A stretch of DNA of 64,000 nucleotides, taken from NCBI RefSeq assembly GCF_002135315.1, contig NZ_NEGA01000020.1, positions 1-64,000 of the forward strand. The letters run 5' to 3'. The position numbers and the translations under genes are program-made. Numbering within the stretch: the stretch's first letter is position 1; the number at the start of each line of letters is the position of its first letter. Origin of the DNA: Acinetobacter sp. ANC 3903. Its GTDB lineage: Bacteria; Pseudomonadota; Gammaproteobacteria; Pseudomonadales; Moraxellaceae. The notes below the pieces were generated by a model. That model had not been told where the DNA came from, did no database searches, and worked only from the letters and a program-made list of their open reading frames with translations. This document shows, one piece after another, positions 17,120-26,892 of this stretch.

Positions 17120-18358
17120 TTAGATACCAACAGCATTCACATTATATATAATATTTTGTTCTTTAAACTGTTTATGAGCAACTAATACCACTTTGATGTC
17201 AGCATTTAAAGATTCTGTCAAATCGACTAAATTTACTTTTTCTAAATTTTTAGGTAAGGTCTTAATATTCGGCTCAATGGCTAAAATATTTAAACCTTGT
17301 TCTGCCAATTTCTTTGTAATTTCTAAAGCTGGGCTTTCACGCAAGTCATCAATATCTGGTTTAAATGCTAGGCCATAACAGGCAACTGTTACATCTTTAA
17401 TGGTTTTTTCTGGGTGTGCCTGTAAAAAATCTGCAATTTTAATTTTTACCTGATCAATCACCCATTCAGGTTTTGCATCATTCACTTCACGTGCAGTACG
17501 GATTAAACGCGCTTGCTCAGGTGTTTTTGCCACAATAAACCACGGATCAACTGCAATACAATGCCCACCCACACCTGGCCCCGGCTGTAAAATATTGACA
17601 CGTGGGTGACGGTTAGCCAAAGCAATCAGTTCCCACACATTAATATCGAGCTTGTCACAAATCACAGATAATTCGTTGGCAAAGGCAATGTTTACATCAC
17701 GGAAAGAGTTTTCAGTAAGCTTGCACATTTCGGCTGTACGTGCATTGGTTTCAATGCAACCGCCTTGCACAAATGTTTTATACAAATTACTTGCTGCTGT
17801 TGAACTCAGCTGATTCATCCCGCCAATAATTCGGTCATTACTAATCAGCTCTTGTAAAACTTTACCTGGCAACACACGTTCAGGACAATGTGCTACTAAA
17901 ATATCTGCTTCACCTGCCTGCTCAGGGAATGTTAGATCAGGACGTGCTTCAGCTAACCAGGCCGCCATTTGTTCGGTTGCGCCTACCGGTGAAGTTGACT
18001 CAAGAATAACTAAATTACCCGGTTTCAAATAAGGTGCTAACGCTTTAGAAGCTGCTTCAATATATTTAAGATCTGGCTGATAATCATCTTTAAACGGTGT
18101 CGGTACGGCAACAATATAAGCATCTGCTTCAACTGGTGTTGTCCGTGCAGATAACATACCTTTTGCAACAACCACTTTCACTAAGGCATCCAAGTCTGGT
18201 TCAACAATATGTACTTTACCTTGGTTAATCATATCGACAGCATGTTGATTGACATCTACCCCTGTAACTTTAATGCCATGCGCAGCAAAAGTCGCTGCTG
18301 TAGGTAAACCAATATACCCTAAGCCAATGACACAAATATGTTTAAATTGATTATTCAT
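17120..18358 (-). CDS. wecC: UDP-N-acetyl-D-mannosamine dehydrogenase
   Basis: WecC oxidises UDP-ManNAc to UDP-ManNAcA with two NAD per turnover. The 412 residues keep the N-terminal motif VIGLGYIGLP (about 10-19), the central helix with K-E-N (KLTENSFRDVNIAFANE), and the catalytic cysteine in GGHCIAVDPW near residue 266. The partner 2-epimerase WecB is encoded 16 bases upstream. Together they indicate that the module 2 glycan contains N-acetylmannosaminuronic acid. Base composition here returns towards that of the chromosome, unlike the wzx-wzy stretch just downstream. Confidence 0.93.
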   Translation of the reverse strand: MNNQFKHICVIGLGYIGLPTAATFAAHGIKVTGVDVNQHAVDMINQGKVHIVEPDLDALVKVVVAKGMLSARTTPVEADAYIVAVPTPFKDDYQPDLKYIEAASKALAPYLKPGNLVILESTSPVGATEQMAAWLAEARPDLTFPEQAGEADILVAHCPERVLPGKVLQELISNDRIIGGMNQLSSTAASNLYKTFVQGGCIETNARTAEMCKLTENSFRDVNIAFANELSVICDKLDINVWELIALANRHPRVNILQPGPGVGGHCIAVDPWFIVAKTPEQARLIRTAREVNDAKPEWVIDQVKIKIADFLQAHPEKTIKDVTVACYGLAFKPDIDDLRESPALEITKKLAEQGLNILAIEPNIKTLPKNLEKVNLVDLTESLNADIKVVLVAHKQFKEQNIIYNVNAVGI

Positions 18359-18374
18359 AATATTACTTATTTAC

Positions 18375-19499
18375 TCAGTTATTCTTTAAAAATTCAATAA
18401 TTTGCTGACATGCAGTTCCATCACCATAGGGGTTATGAGCTTCTGCCATTTGTTGATACAGTTCAGTATTTATTAATAAATCCGTTACAGATTTTTCAAT
18501 CACAGCCGCATCCGTTCCTACCAGTTTAACCGTCCCTGCCTCTACAGCTTCAGGGCGCTCAGTGGTATCACGCATAACCAATACCGGCTTGCCTAATGAA
18601 GGTGCTTCTTCCTGAATACCGCCAGAATCGGTCAAAATTAAATAACTGCGATTCATTAAATACACAAATGGCAGATAATCCTGCGGTGCAATTAAATGAA
18701 TATTTGAAATTCCGGATAGAAGCTCATTTACAGGCTTTTGCACATTTGGATTTAAATGCACCGGATATACAATCTGTACATCTGAATATTTTTGAGCAAT
18801 ATTTGCCAATGCCTGACAAATATTCAAGAAGCCTTGACCAAAATTTTCGCGACGGTGACCAGTAACTAAAATCAATTTTTTGCTTTCATCTAAAAAGCTG
18901 AATTGGGCTTTAAAATCTGCAATAATTTTGTGATCAGTTTCTACTTTTTCTTTCACCTTTAATAAAGCATCAATTACAGTATTTCCTGTAATTGTTATAT
19001 TTTCCGGATTAATATTTTCTTTTATTAAATTATTATAAGACAACTGAGTCGGTGCAAAATGATAATTTGCCAATGCTCCCGTTAACTTACGGTTTGCTTC
19101 TTCCGGCCACGGCGAATAAATATCACCTGTGCGTAATCCAGCTTCAACATGACCGATCTTCACTTTATGATAATAAGCAGCCAGTGATGCTGCAAATGTG
19201 GTTGCTGTGTCACCATGCACCAGTACTACATCTGGTAACCATTCTTCAAAAACAGCTTCCAAGCCCTTTAAAACACCAGAAGTCACATCAGAAAGTGTTT
19301 GACCTGGCTTCATTAAATTTAAATCAAAATCAGGAGTTAAATTAAATAGTTCAAGTACTTGATCCAACATTTGACGATGTTGACCCGTTACACAAACCTT
19401 TGTTTCGAAGTTTTCATTATTTTCTTTTAACTGCAACGCCAAAGGCGCCATTTTAATTGCTTCGGGCCGTGTACCAAAAACAAGTAGAACTTTTTTCAC
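18375..19499 (-). CDS. wecB: UDP-N-acetylglucosamine 2-epimerase
   Basis: This enzyme (WecB/MnaA) converts UDP-GlcNAc to UDP-ManNAc, the substrate of WecC next door. The 374-residue protein has [13 protein letters not shown] at the N-terminus, [32 protein letters not shown] and [28 protein letters not shown] (split here by position only), all hallmarks of the non-hydrolysing epimerase. It is the first gene of module 2 in transcription order, after a 179-base gap. The pair could also serve other ManNAc-containing glycans, but their place in the locus makes a capsule role most likely. Confidence 0.95.
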   Translation of the reverse strand: MKKVLLVFGTRPEAIKMAPLALQLKENNENFETKVCVTGQHRQMLDQVLELFNLTPDFDLNLMKPGQTLSDVTSGVLKGLEAVFEEWLPDVVLVHGDTATTFAASLAAYYHKVKIGHVEAGLRTGDIYSPWPEEANRKLTGALANYHFAPTQLSYNNLIKENINPENITITGNTVIDALLKVKEKVETDHKIIADFKAQFSFLDESKKLILVTGHRRENFGQGFLNICQALANIAQKYSDVQIVYPVHLNPNVQKPVNELLSGISNIHLIAPQDYLPFVYLMNRSYLILTDSGGIQEEAPSLGKPVLVMRDTTERPEAVEAGTVKLVGTDAAVIEKSVTDLLINTELYQQMAEAHNPYGDGTACQQIIEFLKNN

Positions 19500-19678
19500 G
19501 TAAAATCCCTATCTAAATTATAGTAAAAATAAAATTTAATTAAGGCTAATATTCTAGCAATATTAATTGGTATTTTAAATAAAAGATTTTGTTTACTTTT
19601 TTTTATCACGACTTTATTTATGGGACTACTGGACTAAAAAATATAATGATGCCCCCACTAAAATAACCGCATTCATAC
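19500..19678. other. Non-coding junction between module 1 and module 2
   Basis: These 179 bases lie between the stop codon of gdr (module 1) and the start of wecB (module 2), both on the minus strand. The stretch is AT-rich with T and A runs and no ORF. No clear terminator hairpin was found. It marks the border of the inserted cluster and may carry the promoter for module 2; that is inference. Confidence 0.45.
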
Positions 19679-21526
19679 TTAGCGATTAAAACCAACTACA
19701 TATTTATTTAATAATGTATATAATGTTTTTGTTTCAGCATTTTCTCTACTCAGTATATTCAATTGATCAAAAACATTTAAAATCTCTTGCAATGAATAAT
19801 ATTTTTCATAAGACTTCAATATTCGAGAATGCTGTGTATTTTCAACATCTTCCTGATCAATCAACAATTCCTCATACAGTTTTTCCCCAGGACGCAGTCC
19901 GGTAAACTGAATCTCGATATCCCCTATGCCATTTTCATCGATCGGGCGGAAACCACTTAAACGAATCATTTGCTTGGCTAAATCGACAATTTTTACCGGC
20001 TCTCCCATATCCAGCAAAAATACGTCACCACCCGTACCCATGGCCCCTGCCTGAATTACCAGCTGTGCAGCTTCTGGTATGGTCATAAAGTAACGAGTCA
20101 CTTCCGGATGCGTCACCGTGACTGGTCCACCTTGTGCAATCTGCTTTTTAAACAGCGGCACTACTGAACCCGATGAACCTAAAACATTACCAAAACGCAC
20201 GATACTGATTTGTGTTTGCGGTTTTGTTGCAGCCAAACCCTGACAGTACAGTTCCGCCATCCGTTTAGACGCCCCCATAACATTGGTCGGGCGCACGGCT
20301 TTATCGGTGGAAATCAAAACAAAAGTTTCCACTCCCTGATTCACCGCTGCATCCACACTGCGTGCGGTACCAATCGAAGTATTATAAATGCCTTCAAATG
20401 GATTCGCTTCCACCAATGGTACATGTTTATAGGCTGCGGCATGATAAACTGTTTGTACCTGATATTCGGTAATAATACGTTCTAATTTGGCCTGATTGGT
20501 GACAGAACCCAGAACAGGAACAACCTGGATACCCGAATTTTGCAGCTCACGGTCAATCGAATACAGCGCAAACTCAGACATTTCAAACAGAACCAATATT
20601 TTGGGCTGATGTTTGACAATTTGACGACACAGTTCCGAACCAATCGAGCCCCCTGCGCCGGTCACCATCACCACTTTATTTTTAATGTTTTTTTCTAGAA
20701 GCTCAGGCTTTGGCGGTACAGGGTCACGGCCCAGCAAGTCAATAATATCTACCTCACGGATATCGGAAACCTGCACCTGCCCCCCGACCAGTTGGGTCAC
20801 ACCGGGCAATTCCATGATTTTGACATCAGCCAGCTCAAAAGACTCGATTATCTCTTTTTTACGCGCCCGGCTGACCGAGGGCATAGCTAACAAGATTTCT
20901 TCAATATGAAATTTACCTAATTTACCCAAAGCTTTTTTCGGCGCATAAATTTTTAAACCGCTGAGGGACTGACCGTGCAGCGAGGCTTTATCATCAATAA
21001 AACAAATTGGCAGATAATCATCCGATCGATGCAGGGCAGCCGCAATCTGTTGACCTGCCAGCCCTGCGCCATAAATGGCCACCCGCTTACGGTTCTGTTT
21101 TTTGGCAAAAGTCCGCAGCGTGGCATAACGAATCACCGCGCGGCTCCACCACATGTAAGAAAACAGCACAAAGCCGTACATGAGTGGAATACTCATGGGA
21201 ATAAATGCCAAGTTAAGTTTTTTTATGGCATACAAACCCACAATCTGGATAAAAGTCGCAATGGATAGACGCAGTAAATAGTCTTCGTTAAATGAACGGA
21301 CAATGGCACTATAAATACCCAATAAGGTAAAAACCAGAACGCCAAAAACACCCACATAGACATACCAGAAATCCAGCCCTTGCATGACTGCAACGTTTGG
21401 TGTGGCCAAACGGATGGCATACACTAGCCACATGATCACAGGCAAAATACAGATATCCATCGCCCCTAACACGATTTGTTTTTGACGACGCGGCAAAGAT
21501 GCTAAATATCGGATGATGTCTTTCAC
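19679..21526 (-). CDS. gdr: Membrane-bound UDP-GlcNAc 4,6-dehydratase Gdr (PglF/WeeK type)
   Basis: Gdr makes the UDP-4-keto-6-deoxy sugar that starts UDP-QuiNAc4NAc synthesis. The 615 residues have about four N-terminal membrane helices (to about residue 135), a first Rossmann-like domain (VAIYGAGLAGQQIA), and the catalytic domain with VTGAGGSIGSELCRQI, STDKAVRPTNVMGASKRMAEL and RFGNVLGSSGSVVPLF. The catalytic tyrosine position is methionine (M-GAS-K), as is usual in this membrane-bound dehydratase group. Genes for the aminotransferase (QhbB), acetyltransferase (QhbA) and initiating transferase lie directly upstream, in order. It is equivalent to weeK of emulsan clusters. Confidence 0.93.
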   Translation of the reverse strand: MKDIIRYLASLPRRQKQIVLGAMDICILPVIMWLVYAIRLATPNVAVMQGLDFWYVYVGVFGVLVFTLLGIYSAIVRSFNEDYLLRLSIATFIQIVGLYAIKKLNLAFIPMSIPLMYGFVLFSYMWWSRAVIRYATLRTFAKKQNRKRVAIYGAGLAGQQIAAALHRSDDYLPICFIDDKASLHGQSLSGLKIYAPKKALGKLGKFHIEEILLAMPSVSRARKKEIIESFELADVKIMELPGVTQLVGGQVQVSDIREVDIIDLLGRDPVPPKPELLEKNIKNKVVMVTGAGGSIGSELCRQIVKHQPKILVLFEMSEFALYSIDRELQNSGIQVVPVLGSVTNQAKLERIITEYQVQTVYHAAAYKHVPLVEANPFEGIYNTSIGTARSVDAAVNQGVETFVLISTDKAVRPTNVMGASKRMAELYCQGLAATKPQTQISIVRFGNVLGSSGSVVPLFKKQIAQGGPVTVTHPEVTRYFMTIPEAAQLVIQAGAMGTGGDVFLLDMGEPVKIVDLAKQMIRLSGFRPIDENGIGDIEIQFTGLRPGEKLYEELLIDQEDVENTQHSRILKSYEKYYSLQEILNVFDQLNILSRENAETKTLYTLLNKYVVGFNR

Positions 21527-21589
21527 AAAAGGCTCTAAATCGGTAAAAGTCAGATAACTGAATGGCGCATATTATACGCCCATTCCGCT

Positions 21590-22759
21590 TTAAATATCTG
21601 CCATCACCGTCTGAATTGCGGTTATGGTTTTTTGCATGCTCTGTTCAGACAAAGTGGGGTGTACCAGGAACATCAGACTGCTTTCACCCAAAGTTTGCGC
21701 ATTGTGCAAACGCTGTTCAGGACGCCAAGGGGTATGGTCAAATGCCTTTTCCAAATACACTTCCGAACATGAACCGCTGAAACAGGGTACACCCAAAGCA
21801 TTAATTTCAGCCATGATACGGTCACGTGACCAGCCTTCAGGCAATGCAGCGGTATTGACTTGCACATAACATTTATAAGCCGCATGCACATAGTCACTTG
21901 AAGGTTGAGCAACGGTAAAATAGGGACTATTGGCAAATGCACTTTGAATTTTATGCATATTCTCAAGGCGTTTTGCTGTCCATTCCGGCATTTTTTGCAG
22001 CTGTAAACGGCCGATCACCGCCTGCATTTCCATCATGCGCCAGTTGGTACCAAAGGAGTCATGCAACCAGCGGAATCCTGGTGGATGCTGTGTGTGGTAG
22101 ACACTGTCAAAGTTTTTGCCGTGGTCTTTATAGGACCACATTTTTTTCCAAAGTGCTTCATCATTAGTGGTGACCATGCCACCTTCGCCACCTGTGGTCA
22201 TGATTTTGTCCTGACAGAAGGACCATGCACCAATATGACCGATGGAACCGGCAGATTTGCCTTTATACATCGCACCATGCGCCTGGGCACAGTCTTCAAT
22301 TACGAAGAGGCCTTTTTCCTCGGCCAATTGCATAATCGGGTCCATATCACACATCCAGCCGGCCAGATGCACGCAGATAATCGCTTTGGTCTTTGGTGTT
22401 AATACGGCTTCAATACTACGGCTTGAAATGTTTTGTGAATCCAGTTCAACATCGGCAAAGACCGGATTGGCCCCGGCCGTAACAATTGAACTTGCCGAAG
22501 CCAAAAAGGTACGTGAGGTGACAATCACATCATCACCCTGACCAATGCCCAGTGCTTTTAAAGCCAGATCCAGTGCTACAGTGCCATTCGCCACAGCGAC
22601 GGCATAATCCGTTCCGGCAAATTGTGCAAATTCCTTTTCAAATTCACGACATTCCTGACCGGTCCAATAATTCACTTTATTGGATAAGAGAACTTTTGAA
22701 ACCGCATCCGCCTCAATTTGCGTGAAACTTGGCCACGGCTCAAATGCACTGTTTAACAT
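21590..22759 (-). CDS. qhbB: UDP-4-amino sugar aminotransferase QhbB (PglE/WeeJ type)
   Basis: A PLP-dependent DegT/DnrJ/EryC1-family aminotransferase, 389 residues. It should put the 4-amino group on Gdr's 4-keto product using glutamate. FEKEFAQFAGTDYAVAVANG near residues 48-67, VIEDCAQAHG and the Schiff-base lysine in SFCQDKIMTTGGEGG fit the family. It sits between gdr and the acetyltransferase gene, spacing 63 and 22 bases. An alternative would be a dTDP-sugar aminotransferase, but the neighbours point to UDP-QuiNAc4N formation. Confidence 0.92.
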   Translation of the reverse strand: MLNSAFEPWPSFTQIEADAVSKVLLSNKVNYWTGQECREFEKEFAQFAGTDYAVAVANGTVALDLALKALGIGQGDDVIVTSRTFLASASSIVTAGANPVFADVELDSQNISSRSIEAVLTPKTKAIICVHLAGWMCDMDPIMQLAEEKGLFVIEDCAQAHGAMYKGKSAGSIGHIGAWSFCQDKIMTTGGEGGMVTTNDEALWKKMWSYKDHGKNFDSVYHTQHPPGFRWLHDSFGTNWRMMEMQAVIGRLQLQKMPEWTAKRLENMHKIQSAFANSPYFTVAQPSSDYVHAAYKCYVQVNTAALPEGWSRDRIMAEINALGVPCFSGSCSEVYLEKAFDHTPWRPEQRLHNAQTLGESSLMFLVHPTLSEQSMQKTITAIQTVMADI

Positions 22760-22781
22760 GGAATTTTCCTAGCTTTAAATT

Positions 22782-23438
22782 CTATCTGGATTCAACTATA
22801 CGCGCCGGATTGCCCACCACGGTAACGCCAGCCGGGACACTTTTGGTCACCACGGCGCCCATACCGACAATCGCACCACGACCGATAACCAAAGGTTGAC
22901 CGGGGCTGCCCTGCTTGATCATGGCACCTGCACCAATATAGGCATGGTCTTGAATATGAATATTGCCGTTGCATTTTACCCCTGGCGCAAAGGTAACGAA
23001 ATCCCCAATCACGCAATCATGCTCCACATAGCTGTATAAATTGGCATGAAAGCATTTACCAATTTTAATATTCGAGGTAATAGTCACAAATGGACTCAGG
23101 GCTGCGCCAGCTGCAATCTGGGCATTATCCATCAGCACCACATTATCTGCCTGAACTGACCAGAGCTGAATATCATCCGCTTGCAGGCGATTGGCGATTT
23201 TTTCACGGACTTGGCTATTGGCAATCCCAATCAGCACATATTTTTGCGCAGCGGGTTCAGCCAGAAAGCTTGCATAGTTCATGGCTCGATGAGCATTGAC
23301 CGTTGTGATGGCTGTCTGTGCATCATCAATAAAGACAATTTCAGAACTGTCTTGTTCACGGGCCAACTGCTGCCGCGCCACCGGCATCAGGCTACGCCCA
23401 CAGCCTGAAGCACCATATATGGCATAGAGTTTAGTCAT
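22782..23438 (-). CDS. qhbA: UDP-4-amino-sugar N-acetyltransferase QhbA (PglD/WeeI type)
   Basis: A 218-residue acetyl-CoA-dependent enzyme that finishes UDP-QuiNAc4NAc. The N-terminal part (LYAIYGASGCGRSLMPV) is a Rossmann-like UDP-sugar binding domain; from about residue 100 it has hexapeptide repeats of a left-handed beta-helix. The likely catalytic base is the histidine of YSYVEHDCVIGDFV, matching PglD. The start overlaps the end of the initiating transferase gene by 8 bases, so the two are translated together. The set itrA-qhbA-qhbB-gdr is a standard cassette of Acinetobacter capsule loci. Confidence 0.92.
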   Translation of the reverse strand: MTKLYAIYGASGCGRSLMPVARQQLAREQDSSEIVFIDDAQTAITTVNAHRAMNYASFLAEPAAQKYVLIGIANSQVREKIANRLQADDIQLWSVQADNVVLMDNAQIAAGAALSPFVTITSNIKIGKCFHANLYSYVEHDCVIGDFVTFAPGVKCNGNIHIQDHAYIGAGAMIKQGSPGQPLVIGRGAIVGMGAVVTKSVPAGVTVVGNPARIVESR

Positions 23439-24039
23439 TTTTCTGTTCCGGTGTACCGGTAAATTTGGTCATGGTTGCCTCGCCTTCGGCACTGATGTCA
23501 TCCTTGGCCAGCACTTTTTTCACGGTTTTTAGCATAATTTTAAAGTCCAGCCACAGCGACTGATTTTCGACGTACCAGGTATCCAGCTTGAATTTTTCTT
23601 CCCAACTGATGGCATTGCGCCCATTGACCTGTGCATGTCCTGTCATGCCCGGACGTACGTTATGACGCTTGGCTTGTTCGCTATTGTATAAAGGCAGATA
23701 TTCCATCAATAATGGCCGTGGTCCAACTATACTCATCTCGCCTTTAATCACATTCCACAGTTCCGGCATTTCGTCCAGACTGGTGGCACGCAGCATTTGA
23801 CCAAATGGGGTGAGACGCTCACTATCGGGTAATGGATTTCCGTTCTCATCCACCGCATCTTTCATGCTGCGAAACTTGATCATTTCAAAGGGTTTGCCAT
23901 GCAGTCCCGGGCGTACCTGACGGAACAGGACAGGTGAGCCTAAATTTTTACGTACCTTATAGGCCACAAAAAAATAGACTGGAGACAGCAGCAGCAAGGC
24001 CGTCGAAGCAATCACCACATCCAGAACACGCTTTAACAT
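23431..24039 (-). CDS. itrA1: Initiating sugar-phosphate transferase (module 1), ItrA1/WeeH/PglC type
   Basis: This transfers a sugar-1-phosphate, here probably QuiNAc4NAc-1-P, to undecaprenyl phosphate. The 202 residues have a single N-terminal membrane segment, KFRSM (55-59), the Asp-Glu catalytic pair in TSLDEMP (D89/E90) and VGPRP (105-109). It is a clear homologue of the gene at 4458-5078, with the same length and blocks. Coupling to qhbA supports the donor assignment. If both transferases are active they compete for the same lipid carrier. Confidence 0.93.
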   Translation of the reverse strand: MLKRVLDVVIASTALLLLSPVYFFVAYKVRKNLGSPVLFRQVRPGLHGKPFEMIKFRSMKDAVDENGNPLPDSERLTPFGQMLRATSLDEMPELWNVIKGEMSIVGPRPLLMEYLPLYNSEQAKRHNVRPGMTGHAQVNGRNAISWEEKFKLDTWYVENQSLWLDFKIMLKTVKKVLAKDDISAEGEATMTKFTGTPEQKND

Positions 24040-24060
24040 TCATTTCACTCATTATATATA

Positions 24061-24600
24061 TTAAAGATCAGTCCAACGTCTATTCACTAATCCACCCGGA
24101 TTGTTCATATGCAACACTTTTGCATAATTGCCCGCAGCGGTGGCACCTTCTGGAATATCTTTGGTGACGACACTGCCCGCGCCAATCGTTGCATTAGAGC
24201 CAATTTTAACCTGATTCACAATACAGACCTGAGGACCAATATAAACATTATCACCAATTTCGGCAGCCTGACGTCCCCCATTCGCACCAATGGTACTAAA
24301 TTGCGACAAATTTACATTATTCCCAATGACTGTTGAAGGATTGACCACCAATGGGCCACCATGACCGATATACAGGCCATAGCCAATCTTTGTGGTGATG
24401 TGAATATCAATGCCGTATTGCTTTTTCTTGTAATAATAAATGGGATACGCAAATTTTGCCCAAATGGTTTTTGCGCTGGCGAGTCGCAACCAGACTGAAA
24501 AGTTAAAACCACGATTAAACAAATAGTTTTTTAAAAAGAGTTTAAAGCTGATCTTTCCGGTATAGCGATACAAGTCACTTTTAATGTATTTCACGATCAT
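24061..24600 (-). CDS. Serine acetyltransferase-like hexapeptide acyltransferase
   Basis: A 179-residue protein. Residues about 70-170 form hexapeptide repeats (IGYGLYIGHGGPLVVNP, VIGNNVNLSQFSTIGANGG, VYIGPQVCIVNQVKIG). This is the CysE/WcaF type of left-handed beta-helix, usually an O-acetyltransferase using acetyl-CoA. The N-terminal part is basic and hydrophobic (YLFNRGFNFSVWLRLAS). It lies 21 bases before the initiating transferase gene. It probably decorates the module 1 repeat with acetyl groups; the position is not known. Confidence 0.85.
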   Translation of the reverse strand: MIVKYIKSDLYRYTGKISFKLFLKNYLFNRGFNFSVWLRLASAKTIWAKFAYPIYYYKKKQYGIDIHITTKIGYGLYIGHGGPLVVNPSTVIGNNVNLSQFSTIGANGGRQAAEIGDNVYIGPQVCIVNQVKIGSNATIGAGSVVTKDIPEGATAAGNYAKVLHMNNPGGLVNRRWTDL

Positions 24601-24646
24601 AAGACCATCTCTGAATTATTTATCCTGTCCAGCCAATTCATCTCGG

Positions 24647-25795
24647 TCATGGCTTAGCAATGATCTGCATTTCTGTCAGCATATGTCGGTTCACTTGATG
24701 CACATCATATTTATTGAGTGCCATTTCCCGTGAACGCTGTCCCATATAGGTAATCAGCTGGGGATCTTCAATAAAATACTGCATGCTTTGCACCAAATCA
24801 TCGACCGATTTAACCGCCACCAGATACCCATTCACGCCATTACTCACCGTTTCACGGCAGCCTGGGGCATCGGTGGTAATAATGGCTCGACCCATTGCCA
24901 TGGCCTCCAGCACGGTACGTGGGGTTCCTTCCCGGTAAGAAGGCAATACATAGACCGAACTTGCTGCGATGGCTGGACGTACATCACTCAGTTTACCCCA
25001 ATACTTCACGGTTTTTTCCTGTACCCAGGTATCCAGCTCAGCTTGCGAAATCGCAGAAGGATTGTCATCGATCCAGCCGACCAGATGAAATTCTGTTTCA
25101 GGATATTGGGCCTTGATGATGCGGGCTGCTTCAGCATATTCGCGTACACCTTTATCACCGAGTAAACGGGCAATCAACAGGAATGAGGCTTTCACTTGTC
25201 CATCTTCATTTAGCGGTAAAGGCATGAGCTCAAAATCCTGCACATTCACCCCTGAACCATTGACCACCACAGTCAGTTTGTTTGCAGATAAGAGCTGCAT
25301 GTCCTGAAAAAGTTTTAAATCGTCAGGATTCTGGAAAAACACTTTATCGGCATGTTTCAGTGCCTGGGCATATAAGCCATGCACCAGTTTCTGGAACAAG
25401 CTGCGTTTGCCCGATTCAATATTTTGAAAGGCATAACCCAGTCCAGTGATTAAGGCAAAACGCTGTGGTACCCGCGCCAGCCATGCCGCCAGTGTTCCGT
25501 AAATCACCGGTTTAATGGTATAGCTCAGCACTATGTCCGGCTGAACCTGGCGGATCATCTGATACAGAGTGTGAAGCAGCTTGAGATCGGCCAGTGGATT
25601 GGTGCCTGCGCGTTGCATGGGGATGCAATGAACCTGATAGCCCAACTGCTGCAACTGCTTTAATTCATCGGGAAAATCCGTCAGGTCCGGTGCAAACACA
25701 TGAATTTCATAACCTTGAGCATGAATCGCTTCTAACAGTTTGCCCCTAAAGTTCAAGGCTGAAGGCAGATAGCTACAAATCATCAAAAACTTCAT
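24647..25795 (-). CDS. Glycosyltransferase, GT4 family (WeeG-like)
   Basis: A 382-residue GT4 enzyme. The start at 25795 (MKFLMICSYLPSALNFRG) is chosen: it forms an ATGA overlap with the stop of the upstream gene, while the GTG at 25810 would add five residues and lie deeper in that gene. GYAFQNIESGKRSLFQKLVH, LLIARLLGDKGVREYAEAA and LPSYREGTPRTVLEAMAMGRAII (donor motif with E-x7-E) are typical. This kind often follows the QuiNAc4NAc-initiating transferase in Acinetobacter and may add the second sugar; that is inference. Confidence 0.9.
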   Translation of the reverse strand: MKFLMICSYLPSALNFRGKLLEAIHAQGYEIHVFAPDLTDFPDELKQLQQLGYQVHCIPMQRAGTNPLADLKLLHTLYQMIRQVQPDIVLSYTIKPVIYGTLAAWLARVPQRFALITGLGYAFQNIESGKRSLFQKLVHGLYAQALKHADKVFFQNPDDLKLFQDMQLLSANKLTVVVNGSGVNVQDFELMPLPLNEDGQVKASFLLIARLLGDKGVREYAEAARIIKAQYPETEFHLVGWIDDNPSAISQAELDTWVQEKTVKYWGKLSDVRPAIAASSVYVLPSYREGTPRTVLEAMAMGRAIITTDAPGCRETVSNGVNGYLVAVKSVDDLVQSMQYFIEDPQLITYMGQRSREMALNKYDVHQVNRHMLTEMQIIAKP

Positions 25796-26892
25796 GCACC
25801 TTGTCTCCACATGCCCAGATACTGCTGACTCACGCTCTCAATACTAAAATGTTGTTCCACCCGTGCACGAGTGGCTTGTTTCAACTGTAATTTGTCCGCC
25901 TGGCTCGAATGGACATAATCCAAAATGGCATTGGCCAACGCCTCAGGATCGCGTGGCGGCACAATGGCACTCAACTGATCGACAATATATTTGGCATCGC
26001 CCACATCAGTACTGATACAAGGCAGACCGGATGCCATGGCTTCAACCAGAACATTAGGGAAGCCTTCGGTAATCGAGGTCATCAAAAAGGCATCCACCGA
26101 CTGATAAAATGCCGGCATATCAGAAACCTGATCGAGCAAATGGACTTTATTTTTATCCAGTTGATATTGCTCAAATAAAGCTTTTACTTCGGGATTCTCT
26201 AAGTTTGCCCCACTGCCGGCAATTTTAAAAATAATCGGCTGATCTTTCAGTTTTGCCAGAGTCGCAAAAAGATAGGGATAGCCTTTTGCAGTGTGATAAC
26301 GCCCGGCAAAACCAATCACGCAGGGTTCATGCAATTCAGGGTTGGGCTGGAATGTGTCCAGAAACACGCCATTGGCAATCACCTGAGCATTGTTGTTTTT
26401 CAGGCCAAAGCGTTGATGCTGTTGCAAGGATGAATGCGCACAATAAATCACGCCTTTGGGCTGCGCAGCGAGAACTTTACTCATGACCAAGGCGACTTTG
26501 GTACTCAGCGACTCCTCTTTAGGAGAGGCCAGTGAATGATGAATGCCCCAAAAAATCTCGGGTTTTGGGCTGAGACCGATGCAACTTAAACTGGTCAATA
26601 CATTGGCATGATACATCCAGCATTGCACCGTTTTTGGCGCAATAGACTTGAGTAAATGCCGCAGTTTGCTGATTGTCTCCAGTGTATTCAGCCCATTCCA
26701 GCCCAATGCATAATAGGATTGGCATTGTCTCAGGGTTTCGGCATACACCTCCGAAGTTTTCATCAGCGCAATAATCACATGCGCATACTGATCCTGGGTC
26801 TGCTGAATCAGGCGTGCCAGCATCATTTCGGCCCCACCCACTCCGGCAAAGTTGGTAATCACATGCACCACAGTTGGTTTCTGCTGATTCAT
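25792..26892 (-). CDS. Glycosyltransferase, GT4 family
   Basis: A 366-residue GT-B glycosyltransferase. HVITNFAGVGGAEMMLARLI at the N-terminus is the acceptor-side glycine loop. IGFAGRYHTAKGYPYLFATL and MTSITEGFPNVLVEAMASGLP are the donor-binding segments with the E-x7-E pair. It should act in the cytoplasm on the module 1 lipid-linked glycan. ATGA overlaps join it to both neighbouring glycosyltransferase genes. The donor cannot be told from sequence. Confidence 0.9.
   Translation of the reverse strand: MNQQKPTVVHVITNFAGVGGAEMMLARLIQQTQDQYAHVIIALMKTSEVYAETLRQCQSYYALGWNGLNTLETISKLRHLLKSIAPKTVQCWMYHANVLTSLSCIGLSPKPEIFWGIHHSLASPKEESLSTKVALVMSKVLAAQPKGVIYCAHSSLQQHQRFGLKNNNAQVIANGVFLDTFQPNPELHEPCVIGFAGRYHTAKGYPYLFATLAKLKDQPIIFKIAGSGANLENPEVKALFEQYQLDKNKVHLLDQVSDMPAFYQSVDAFLMTSITEGFPNVLVEAMASGLPCISTDVGDAKYIVDQLSAIVPPRDPEALANAILDYVHSSQADKLQLKQATRARVEQHFSIESVSQQYLGMWRQGA

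Noticed and set aside
21562..22541. Several plus-strand frames of 70-110 codons opposite qhbB
   Set aside because: They lie wholly within the strongly supported aminotransferase gene, and have no recognisable domains or ribosome sites.
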